From Halichondria panicea (taxonomy: Eukaryota > Porifera > Demospongiae > Suberitida > Halichondriidae): DNA of 64,000 nucleotides. Location of the stretch: contig NC_087388.1 of assembly GCF_963675165.1 (NCBI RefSeq), positions 1,962,800-2,026,799 of the forward strand, written 5' to 3'. Made by a program: the position numbers and the translations under genes. Under the pieces are notes generated by a model that worked only from the letters and a program-made list of their open reading frames with translations, did not search any database and was not told where the DNA came from. Of the stretch, positions 1-12,800 are shown piece after piece (the stretch's first letter is position 1; each line of letters begins with the position of its first letter).

Positions 1-150
1 TTAGGCCGGCTCTACTGTAGCTAGCTATATAAGAGTCTCACATGAACAAAGCCAACAACAACACTACACTCTACTCTTGGAATCAGAGTTCTTGAGAGAC
101 AGATTCTAGCCGGCCAAGAATGTATAATTATGTCACATATTATTATTCAT

Positions 151-705
151 AATGAAAGCACCGTGGGTGCTGATGCCTCGGTGGAGGTGTCAAAGCTACA
201 TAACATAAAGCTGCACATGTAGCATAAAGCTGTTTTATACACACATTGATTATACAATGATGAAATCAATTTTGCTGCATGCAGAATCCAGAATGAACTC
301 AAAGAGTGGGTTATGATCGACCATGATTGTTGTTAAAACGATTGATGCCAAAAGTCCAAGTCTAAAATTGATGGCTGCATTACACATGTACATGCATCAG
401 CAGAACCTTGCAGCTCTCTTCTCACACCTATACCAATAGCTATAGCGTTCTAGTGCAGAGCTAGCTACTAAGTAGAGTAGCAACACTCGGTGGACATGTA
501 CAAGTTTTGCTACGTACTCTTCTGAAAAGGCTGCAATGGCATTCCAAGTAAGCAAAACTAGGCATAACTCGAGAACAAAGCATTATTTTGCAAATCCAAG
601 AATTAAAATCCAAGAAAAACTACTAACACTTCATTGATCCTAGAGAGACAATCACACACATGCACACACACATACACACTTGCGCATGCGCACTAAGGCA
701 TAACT
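151..705 (+). repeat. Dispersed repeat, copy 1 (in a dynein intron)
   Basis: About 555 bp that matches 30620-31160 in the same orientation over its whole length: both begin AATGAAAGCACCG, share GTGCTGATGCCTCGGTGGAG, AAGTAGAGTAGCAACACTCG and CATTATTTTGCAAATC, and end in a CA-rich tract followed by GGCATAA. The left end (ATGCCTCGGTG) and right end (CACCGAGGCAT in copy 2) are inverted, so this looks like a non-autonomous transposable element. No coding capacity is seen. The rest of 1-872 is AT-rich intron with nothing else recognisable. Confidence 0.75.
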
Positions 706-872
706 ATATCCAAATCATACTCTCTATAGCATGCAAGTCCAGTCTACTCTCCTTCTTTCTCCTAAAATTGTACTTAAATACAACTCTGCGCGAGGCTAAT
801 CATGCGTATGCGTATACCTAGTTAAAAAGTGAGCTAGTAGTTTGATTTTGAATAAAATTTTACAACACTTAC

Positions 873-3800
873 CGGAGAGAAGCAGAGAACAATATGGAGG
901 TTTTGTCTGGCTCGAGACAGGAAGTAGTCGTAAAGGTTTTCAGGTGTTGGTGGTCTTCGTGGAAACTCTTTCTTCATGACGGGGATGAGGTAAGCGTTGA
1001 TCTCGTCAATTTCATCTTTAGCTAAAAGGTTGGACACCTCCCCAGAGGAGAGGACATTGTTGATGTACTCGAGGAACCCTTCATCTTTGATCTCGTTGTC
1101 AGTAAAGAGGAACGTTACTCCCTTCCCCTGCTCTCCCGCAATTCGATAGAGGACCTTGAGATCTTCCAGTAGATTGTTGGAACTGTAAGAGCGAGACAGC
1201 TGGATCTGGAACGTCTTGTAGCCGGCAATAAAGGAAGCCAATCGAGTGAGACTCTGTTTCCCTGACCCGCCCACACCAACCAGCAGGGCAGCTCCTCTGT
1301 CCGTGCGGATGATGCGAGAAATCTTTATCAGATGGACCATGGCATCTTTGAAGAAGACCAATTCCATGGCTGAACCTCTAACAGTTTCGTTGTATTGGGT
1401 GAGGAAGCTATGCAGACGATCTTGTAATTCCTGGTACTCTGGAATCTGCAGAAACAATAAAAAACATGCAGTCAACAAATTATAGAACAATATTTAAGGA
1501 AAACCATACAAAGGCTTATGGCAAAACTATAAACTTATTTACCGCTTCATATATTTTTGGTGCCTCGTACTCAAAGTCCTCAGGCTCATCTCCAGTGGGC
1601 TCAGGAGGATCTCTACGCAAGAAATAATTACGTGTAATTGATTATAGTAATCATACAGGGAGGAAAGAACACGTATTCGAAACTGTTCGCAGTTAGCAAA
1701 AAGTAACAGAATAGTCACCTGAGAAAGTCCACAAAGTATGGCTCATCAGCAAGTATTGCTTTCACCTCGGGTCCCATGTGTTCCTCAATTGCCCTGTACG
1801 TAGCACCATTAAACCAATCCTTGTCCTTCTCCGCCGTGAAGCGATCAGCTATCACACGTGTACACTCACTCTTCCAAAGAGCTAAAGCTCCTTTCTTATC
1901 TGTGATAGTATCCTTGTCAACGTGAAGCATACCCTCCCAAATTCGAGACAGATCTCGGAGATTGAACACATAATGAAATTTGGCGGGTGTCGGAAGCATT
2001 TTCACTTTTGTAGCCTGCCAGAGTAGTCTTGTGCACACTACCAAACTTTCAATAGCTGAGATAACATCTTCACTGAAACCTCGCTCTTTGCAGAAATGAC
2101 CTAAACCAATAACGCCAAAGATCTTGTCAATTGATGCATTTGAAGGAAGGGTACAGTTGAAAACAACATATTTGCTCTTGAGACGTGGAGGAATATCGTT
2201 TCTTCCTCCTCCGGGGTGAATCATGGCGGCCATGATTTGGAGGTCTTGGATGTGTATGAAATCGCCAGGTTTATCCAAACTGTAGAATCCTTTCATTTCC
2301 ATCAGCTGTCGGACTATTTCGTTGGTGATCTGATCGCCCCACTCGTTGATTCTCGGCATGTTCACGTCGTCAATAAACACAGTACATTTCTTGCCAGCTG
2401 GTGGGCCGTACGTGGTCCCCACTCTCTTGTCAATGTAGCTCTCGATGGCTCGCTGGAAGTGGCCGGGGGAGGTGGCTGAGGAGAAGGTCAAGTTCTTGCC
2501 AATCTGCTCCTCTATGTTATATTTGGACATGTAGCCCTTGATGATCACCGTTTTGGCCGTCCCCTGCTCTCCAATCAGAAGTACTCCTTTGCCCTGTTTG
2601 GCGATTGTATGAATAAGAAAGTCTGTTCGTACGTTGTCCACATTGGGAACGAGGATGGAGGCATAAGTGGGCGTGCTGTCGTGAGGGTACACATACTCCT
2701 CAACATGAGTTGTCCAATGTTCCCAGTTCCCGTCCTTGTCCACAGTAAACTCAAATATAGTATCTCCTGAACCCTCGGTACAGGCGGGGAGGTCCAAGTC
2801 CTTCTTAGTTTCTCTCAGCCATGCCTCCGCCTTGGCTCTGTCGTCAAGTTCAATGAGTGCCCCCATGCTCCACATAACAGCAAAGATATACAGCTTCTCT
2901 AGATGTGACTTGGGAAGTGAGGTGTTATCATCTTTGGCTTTGGTTGGGATAAGGCCTTCCAGGAGCTGACACGCTTGGTAGATGTAATTACATTGAAGGA
3001 GCTTCATCTTTGCTATACAGTTAACACTTGTAAACTGGTAAAGATCGAGAAAGGAAGCGTCAAAAAGAGCTGTTAATATGTCTGCCTCGGACTGTGTAAC
3101 CTTCTTCTCCGCCAGCATGTGTAGAAGCCACCCCTCCATGATGGGCTTCCATTCCAGACCAGACGAGCTCATGTACACCATTCCATTCCGGGAAACGGTG
3201 GCGGGAGATGCATTGTCCACATTATCAGGCTCAAATACAATTTTGCTGTCCGGGTACATGGGAATCCTGTCCCCATTGGCCAGAGTCAACGTTTTATTGT
3301 CATCAAGTACACTGTTCAAGTTCTCAATCCAAATTGCGTCAACAGGACCATCCAGAACTAGCCAAACATGATCTCCTTTTTTCAACTTGTGTGAACGTCT
3401 CCAGAGAGTTGAGAAAATACCGTCTGTCCAGTCGTTGGTGGCCACGTCTAGACGCCCAAACATTTCGGAGGCAGTGATAGCCTTAGGGTTCATTCTCCAC
3501 TCCTTGTGAGGTACGCCGATGTCTGTCATAGCCTTCATGAGGATGTGAATACACTTGGTCTTCCCCGTGCCCGATGGACCCAGGACCATGAACCCGTGAC
3601 GTACAGATTGTGTCTCGTACAGCTGGATGAGTTTCAGAGTCCAAGATGGGTGGTTGATGAGTCCCGCTTCCCGCACTTCTTGATCAATGGCCGCCTCCAG
3701 GTCATCGTACACAGCTTTGGCTATCTCAATGCCTGGAAAGAGATCGTTGATGAGGGACATGAAGAGAGGCTCGTCTTCGTCCACTAGCTTAGAGAGGTTC

Positions 3801-6800
3801 ATGTCTCTGAGACCTCTCATTACAATGGTAAGTTCAGTATCGGTTTTGGTGGCCCTCTTGGCAGCTCCGAGAGTTCTGAGCACGGAGAGAATGTTTCTGA
3901 GTCCAAAGTCGTAGTGGACCTGTTTGGAGAGCTGGTCCTCGCACAGTTTGTAGAGAGTGTAGAACTTCTCTGAGAGAACAATGTTCTGAAGGAAACCACA
4001 ACTGGCCAACTTCACTCGAATGATGATCTGCATGGGGGAGAGTGAAGGGATAATAATACATGTAGCTATTTCAATTCATTGCGATACGTATGTACATTAG
4101 TATGCAGAACTACGTACGTTCATTTAAGGGAAATTTAGCTTTGAACAGGACAAATAATTTGATTGAGCTTGTGAAATAGCTTCACGTACCTTTCTGTCAG
4201 GGACCATCATAGCGATGGGTCTGAAATTCATCTTGAGGTTCTCAGGTAGCTCTTGCCTACCAGCATAACCAGGATTCTGTGAGAGATAATCAAGATAGCA
4301 ATTACTGTAGTTAATACTAATGGTCGACAGTGAGTTTATATGTAGTTAGTGCATGGCTCACACCAATCACAAATAATTGGCTAAAATGACCAAAGCGACG
4401 TATTTAACCACAATGAAATGGCCTAAAATAGCACCAAAAAGCATAGAAACAAGAAAAATAAGTATAGAGCAAATGGTATAATATTATACATTGTACATAC
4501 CATAGTGAGGAAGAGTCCAAACTCAGGATTCATAGTCACCACATCTCCGTCCATGAACACAAACTCGGCTTTACGTTCCTTCCTACACATGAGGATAATT
4601 GCAATCTGTTGAGCAGCCACAGAGAGAACGGGTAACTCTATCCTGTTGAATTCGTCGAAGCAGCCCCAGCTCCCAGACTGAGCCAGACCCTTGTAGATCC
4701 TGCCCAGCCCTCGGAAATCCATCTGATCGGAGCAGTTGAACACGACTACGTACTTTCCTAGAGCTCTTCCCATATCTTTGACGGTCTCTGTCTTGCCAGT
4801 GCCAGCTGGTCCTGCCGGAGCCCCACCCATTGAGAACCCGAGAGCCTGGGCCAGTGTGATGTAGCATCTGTCAGTGAGAGGGGTGATGACAAGTCGCTCT
4901 GTGCAGCCGATAAACTCGTTCTGATAGATGAAGTCAACGTCGGTGATGGAGATAATGGTTTGATTGCTTTCCTCTTTGTAATAGAATCTGCTTTGTTTCA
5001 ACCAGTCGAAGTCTGTTGCTGATTTGATTTTCAAGGTAACCTAGAAAAGATGGATATCATTAATGTATGTGTAGAAATAAATATGTGTAGCGACATGTGA
5101 TGGTATTTACTATACGTAGCTACGCGTACATACGAAAGCATTTGTAAAGGTACACGTAGTGTATACCATTGTACAAATTCTTGTTCAATTATTAAGAGCA
5201 AAATACCATGGCACAGGGTCATGTCTTGTTAGTTGCCTACATAATTATTGGAATCGTATGTATAGTTAGTTACTGCACAACAAGCCTTACCAAGTCGTGG
5301 AAGATATCTCTCTGATGAAGATGGATGGTAATGAGCGTCTCAAACTTCCTTCGAGATATTTTTGTAAGATTCCGAGTAGTGACATCAATAAGAGCGACTA
5401 GCATCTCAAGAAATACCTCATCCGTGCTGGCCATAATCTTTTTGTCTGAGCGAGCACTGTTCAGGGCAATCTCAGCGTCCCTCGTCCAAATAAACTGAAT
5501 ACCCAAGATTCCGATCTGCATAAACAATAATTATAATGTGTAGCACCCTTTATTGTCAGCTGTAGATATTATTATACGTAGTCTACATGTACTGGCAGGT
5601 AACTCTGTAGAGCTACGTATCATTTTATAGCGTGCACGTGAGTACTTGTATACTAATTTAACATGTAAGATAGGCTTAGTATAATTATGCCCCACTCAAG
5701 GTACAATCCAAATAGCGAGACCACATGCACTTCTCAGAAAATTGGAGATACGCTTAATTAGTTATTTGGTCACCTGAGCTGGTTGAACGTCAAGGAAGTC
5801 CACCATGTCGAAGCTAGGGTCCTCGACAGCAATAGACGCATTCCTGATCACCACGTGCACTGAATGTAGAGCCTCCTTAAGCAGAGCACCCAACCAATGC
5901 TCCACGTTGCCCTGGGCCACCACAGGCTTGTCCAGCTGTGTGTGTGTGTACATGTACACATTATTATAGGTGAGTAGATTGTTTGTTAAACTGTGTAAAA
6001 TTGCACATTTCAGTATATAATAAAAGGTCTGCATGGGGGATAGCTAGTTTAGAATTAAGGTTCGTGTAGTGCTATGAAAGACTGGAAACTCATCGGAAAA
6101 AATTGTCAGACACAATCATTATACAGTGTGTAGAAAATTTCAGAGATAAAGCTTCAGGATTGGATCAGCCCAACAAGTTTGGCCATTACTTCAGAAGGAA
6201 GAGGTTTGAGATTGCTAGATCTACAGCTAGCAGAAATTACATAGAGGAAATTTTATATGACATTGTGGTAGAAAGTATAAGTTATTTTTCTATACCCATG
6301 GTGTATTCACACACTATAAAATTATATCTGTAAGCTCACCTCGATGGTCTCGGGCTCTCTGGAGTGGATGTGTGTGATTTTATCGTACTCCTTCTCATGG
6401 AAGGTCACTGTCTTGGTGTTATCGAACACACTCAGGAGATGGGCTTGTATGGTGTGAGAGTCTGATGCCTGTCCGAGGATCTCGAGGAGTGCCGGATCTG
6501 AGACAAAGAAGAATCGTGGGAAGACGAGTCTCTTCTTCTCGAGGTAGCCGGTGAGGGACTTCTGACAGAGCTCCAGCTGCTCCAGGAGATGGGGCAGCAG
6601 CTGTCCGAGTGTCTCATCTCCCACACAGCATGTCACCACGTTGGAGTTCTCGTGAGCCTTTGTCATGATTTTGATCCATGACTTGTCAATGTTCTGGAAA
6701 CGCTTTGCTTCCTGGAATGGAGTGGAAAGTAGTGTTACCACTATGCAAGCAATACATGTATATACTGTTGTGATTGAAACAACACTATACTGATATAAGA

Positions 6801-9800
6801 GTATGCAGTGGTATGTTTTTAGCAAGCACACTAATAGCTACAGCACTAACCTTGGGCAGTTGTTTGGCGATGTCTCCACCTACAAACACAGCTTCCAGGT
6901 ACACCCACAGGTTCTGCACGATCAACCAGCTCTCGATAATCTCAGTAGAATTTGATAACTTTTGCACCCAGAGTTGAATCTCCTTCTTGAATGGAACGTT
7001 GTAGCGATTGGACGAGAGTGACCCTAGCACCATAAGAGAATCCTCCATGAGCCCAATGATCTCTGATGTGTCCTCTCCCCTCAGCAAGAGCTCTCCACGA
7101 GTCTTGAACCCAGAGAAGGAGAGGTTTTGCACTGCCCAGTCTGCCTTCACCTGCTTCAGCTTCATCTCAATGTCCTTCTCCTTTGTAGCACTGATACAGA
7201 TGTCCTGAGGGATGGGTGGTGCATGGTGGATAGCATAATTGTATGCAAAAATTGTATACTATAGATATTTACATATTGTCTCCCTTCCCACTTTACTGAC
7301 AGCCTGCCCAACTCACAAGCTAGCCCAACAGTGTATAATTACATACACGCCCCAAACTCAATTAACTGACGTCAATGACCCCCAGAAACATACCTAAATG
7401 TACATGTATGTAATATACCCCTATCACACTGCCATCAAACACACCTCAATGTCTTCTCTGAACTTCAGTAGAGGAGCCTCCATAATATTCCTGAGTTGAA
7501 AGGACTCAGACTCCACGTCAAAACTGTGACTAGTTGTCTCCTCCAGTCTTTTCCAATGTCTCTCCAGCATGGCTTTGTTGGCCATCATTTCCAGGAGGGG
7601 GCACGTCTCATTGAAATCATCAATCTTCTTTTTGAGCTCGTTAAATGCTTGCCAGTCCTTCAGAGCCTTAGGGAGCTTACGGCACCTGTAGACGGAATTA
7701 ATAAAATTAACCCACCCATAATAGAAAAAGAAAGGCCAATTGTAACTAAATGCCAGGTATACCCAGATCTCAAAAGAACAGCTTGTATTCAAAACAACAT
7801 AGCACCTCTGTATGCATTGTGAAAATGTTATTAGACACTAAAGTTGATAAGATCTACATGGGAAGTACATGGAAAAAGTGCCTCAGACTTAGTATACCTA
7901 AAATTTACTTAGTATACCAAGTATCCCGTTGTCAAGTAATTGTATTGTAGTCAAGTCGAGGGCAAGGTTTGCGCAAGCGCACTAGTGTATATATTATAGA
8001 CACTGTTTTGTTGGTGTCCATGTGATTTAGAAACCCTCAGCCACTTGTAGTACCCTCGCTACGCTCGGGATACTAAATCAGTGCCTTTGGGCTTTTAAAT
8101 CCCATAGACACCTCTAAAACATTATCTACAGTTTATCAATAAAAAAACATACATGTACTACTGTTACCGCGTATGAATTCTTATGGATGCAACAAAAACT
8201 GATATTATACTGATGTCACCACTCACTTGTTCTGGAAGTCTAACAGTTCATTGTTGATCTTCTCAATGTCCACGTCACTCCACAGAATATCGTAGTAGCC
8301 ATCGATACTGTCCATAACAGTGTTGAATAGCCCATACAACTTCTGAAGAAGGTTGAGCTCTTTCTTGATCCTATTGAGATCCTCGTACTCCGTAACAGGC
8401 AGTCCGAAAAGCTCCTCCCCATCAGTGTAGATTTGGTACTTGCGCCAGAGCTCGTCGAACCGTGTCTGGTAGATGGCGACCCGATTACTGGCCTCTCTTG
8501 GCTCAATCCCATCCGCCATTGGTCCTTCCTGCAATTACACACAATGTAGTAGACGTACGTACAGTAGTATAATTGTATACACGGATCCCATAAAAGAAAA
8601 GTGTTGCTAATCTGATAATCTAGATTGTGCCGAAAAACCTTTTGCAAACATCAAGGGCCAGTGTATGTGTTCGTACGGATGTACATAATCAAGATAATGA
8701 TGTGAACTTGTAATAGTAGCCTGTTATATTAAGACGACAGGCATGTGTACATGCATGTGTGTGCATGTATACACAAGCTCACCGTGTCATAGTCACCGTA
8801 GAACTCCGTTGTGTCTGTCTGGAAGGAGCCCACTTTGTTGAGCAGGTCAGCCTGAAACTTGGACTGAATTGAGATCAGGTGATTCTGCGCTTTTGTCTGT
8901 ATGAATGAGAATGTAGTCACATGACATGCACGACACACACACACACAGCTTCCCCTCACCGATAAAGTGTTGAGTTTCTCCCAGGAGAACCTCAGAGAGT
9001 CCACCCTCTCAGAGTCGTCCTTGGATACACTAATCTGGTACTTAGTCGTTAAAGAGTAGGATTCCTACAAGGACAATCAGACCGTTTTAACATTTATCTT
9101 AGGTAGGGGTGGATCCAAGCAAGCGGGGGCTCGATCATATCCCTCATATCCCCTTATTAAAACAAGACTATATATACTGATGCCAAATTGAATATTTGGA
9201 CCAAATTATGAACAGTTCAAGGGAGATTACGCTGCTTGAACAATTCTTCCTGCCTATTACGCTATACCGCAAAGTATGTCTCAGCAAATATAAACTCAAA
9301 GCACACATAGAATCGGTATAATAGACTAATTACTCTTCTCTGTTTAGATATTGCAAGAAAAGTATCCTAAGACTTCCGAGGATATCAGAACATGTACGTA
9401 CCTCAATAGGATCCAGAGAAGAGTCTATAAAGATCTCCTTCTCTCTCAGCTCTTTGAGTGCGGCCATGGCTTGTCGAACGTCGTCCAAATCTTTGACGTT
9501 CCGAGACAAGCGCTTAGACAGGTCCTCTATCTGCTCCATTATTTTCTCCATGAGCTCGGAGTAGGTGGAGTTCATGCTACGGCCATAGAGTAGCTTCCAG
9601 TCCTTGGCCTCGGCCACCATCGCCAACTTAAGATCATCTGTGGAGAGAGTAAAAAATCAAGTGCTAGTACATCTCACAATGTGTGGAATTATGCGCATAC
9701 ATAAATATATTTAGGCAAAAAGTGTCAAACTTGTAATGCATGGAAGCACGTATACTATAATAATTATGTGTGGCTTAAATTTATTCCTCGGTGTACACTA

Positions 9801-12800
9801 GTTTTTTGGATGACAAACATCATACGTGTTTATTATGTAATTCACATGGTAACCAATTTCTAGAAAGCCAATAGTACATTAAAGCTCACAGGATTACTGA
9901 GCACCCATCCACCCTATAGTCACTCACCAGTATCGAGTGTGAGTGCACCGACAGTGAGCTCTTCCTCTTCCTCCGTTATAATCTCCTCCAGTTCCATGTA
10001 CTTTCTGATCTCCGACTCAAATTCAGACAGTCCAGGTTTACCCTCGAGAAATGTCTTCATGTGTTCCTCTCGATCCAGGCTCCAAAGATGCTCGTAAACT
10101 TTGAAATGATCCAAAGATTGACTGATAAGTCCTTTAGCTGAGCTGATAGTAGAAGAAAGCATCGACACGAGTTTGGCTGTTTCCTTGTGCTCAGATATAA
10201 CTTTAAAGAAAGTGTTTGGAGCACCTTGTGGTTTGTCTAGCACGGCGGATGAATTAGCTATAGCTAACACAGCAGCAGAAGCTTGGGCCAGCCCTCCTGC
10301 TGTTGTCGGAGAGAGCACTTTACTTTGAGCAGCCAGTTTGGAGGAACTGGGAGCAGTAAGAGGACTAGTGGACACTTGTCTCCACTGATTCACTCCTTTA
10401 TGCACAGCTAGTATCTGTTGCACTACAGTGTTGACTGTATTTTGAATCCCCTCAATGGAAGGTTTGAGAGTAATTTGTGGTATCGACAAAACTAGTTTCA
10501 CTCTAAATGCTGGTCTAGAGTCGAGTTTTTTGTTTCTATCGTCGTCCCCATAGCTGAGAGCAGACGGGGAAGTGACTCTTCTCTTGAGATTTTCAAGTGT
10601 GGTGCGAGTGCAGCGAATCAGAGCGTCTATTGTCTTTCGATTGAAGTGTGCCAAAAGAAATTCGGCTTCTTGGTAGAGTTCTTGTCGCTTCTTTGCTTCT
10701 CTCTGTTGCGTGATCTCTCCAGGTTTAAAATCCTCTTCTTCCTCTGCTAGTATCGAGAGACGAGAGGCGATGGTCATCCTGTTGGGTGTATTTATCCCAG
10801 ATTTTGGTTCTAGTGCAGCTGCCATGTCTTCAAGGGTCATGCCCTCAGGGAGGAGTGTTTTGATGAGGTCTTGAGTAGCTGTCTCGATTTTCCCACATCT
10901 GGTGTTCAGTTGAGGAGCAATTTTTGAACACTGTACCTACACAGCCGTGAGTACATATATAGTAATATGGAACAGACACAAATTCCATTTCAAAGGTCAA
11001 TTGACGGCTATAGTAAAATTTGATTACAAAGTACTCTAGTTACCTGCAATTGTATATAAATATAATAAAATATATATAGCCATGATAAGCTAACCTGCAC
11101 TGTATACATACTGTCATACAGTCTTACCCGCGTCTTGTTGACAAACTGCTCAATGGTCCATGGCTCATTCTCGGGGAGCTCACACAGTTGTGTGCTCTGA
11201 ATGGCACTTAGGTTCCCTTCGATTTGAATACTCCAAATATCTATGGCTCTGTCGATGAGCAGCTCCAAAGATTTCACCGATGTGGTCACAGAGTCTACAT
11301 AGGCATCAATATTGAGTGAGGTCCAGCGAAGAATGGTTAATCCGGGACTAATCATCTTGTCAATTTGCTCCAGATGTGGTACCATCATGGGCTCGAAGAT
11401 CTCTGGTATCTTCCTTCTTACCCTGGCAATCTCTGACACCAAATGCTGGGAGAAGAAATCATTAATTATTACGAAGGAGAAACTATATACATGTACATGT
11501 ACAACTCAAGCTCTAACTCATAACGAACCACATGAGAAATTCTCAAAGCTAAGCACACACAGCTAGTCCACTGCTTCCGCTTTGCAAACTCATTAGGTAA
11601 AGTCTTCCTGCACAAGCAAACTCGGCTCTAAATAGATCACTAACCGAGATTATATCCAGCTTTCGCTTCATCTGCTTCTCTTGGGCTGCGAAGGGCCGGG
11701 CTTGGGTGGGCAAGTCGAGCCCCATCTTCGTGAGTACCTCTATCTCCCTCATCACTTCAAGAATCTTCCTATCAAAGTTGACATGGAGGCTCTTAGTCTC
11801 CGGGTGACGCACAAGAACTGTTGAGTTGAGACTGGCCCGTCCCGCCTCAATCTCACGTCCCCACGCCTGTGGTATATAGCATATAGTGAGAATTGAACAA
11901 ATGCATTCGTCTAAATTATGTGAATTTACAGGGTTAGTAATAAACTAAGTCAGCACACTGCATGCAGTCAACTAGTTTACTTTTTACTTTGGTAAAATGT
12001 TACATCTCCCCCCCACACCTGCACAAAGATGAGCTCGTACTCGACGAGTACTCTCGCCAGACGGTTGTACTTCTTAATGGCCTTCTTGGTCTCAGGGAGA
12101 GCCATCAGCTCCTTGTTCTTCTGAAACACTTCCACTGGCCCAGATATCCTCCGATAGAGCTGTCGGGCCCAAGCTATCTTGCCAGAGATTGGGGGAAGGT
12201 TACGGGAAATCGGCGGATTCTCCTTGTTCTCTGAGTACAGGTTCTGGACAAACTGTAGATCGTCCAAGAAGAGAGACATTGCATGCCTCCACTTGGTCAT
12301 CATGTCCAGACAAGGAAGTCGAAGTCTATATAGGATGGCAAGTGTTTTAAATTTTCAGCACAAATAAATCAATGTCTCATGTGCTTGTGTACAAAATGTC
12401 ACCTGCTTCACAATCAATTTCCCTCCTCTATGTAGCGTTGGACTGGTCTCGTCGTCGTGTTGCATGCATATGTATTTTTGTGAAGCGGTCAAAACTCGCA
12501 TGTTTGATGCTCGCAAAATATGTAGTTAATACGGTACGATACACATACGTACGTGCCACTAAATGTGTGCTTCTTTGAATTTATTCTCTAGAGTACAGGT
12601 TTTGTTTGTCTGCTCTGACAGACCTAGTATTATTATACAAAAAGAGCAACTATCTATAACGCTTTTAATTATGCACCAACATTTAAAGAGCCACTATCAC
12701 AGGGCACTCAGCCTTGTATACGTATCTCGAAATTGTACAGTAGATTTAACTCTATGGGAACCTTTCCCTCCCACCTTGAATACAACAAAGCCAATGGTAT

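Noticed and set aside
1246-3914. Plus-strand open frames opposite the dynein exons
   Set aside because: Antisense shadows of conserved coding sequence on the minus strand.
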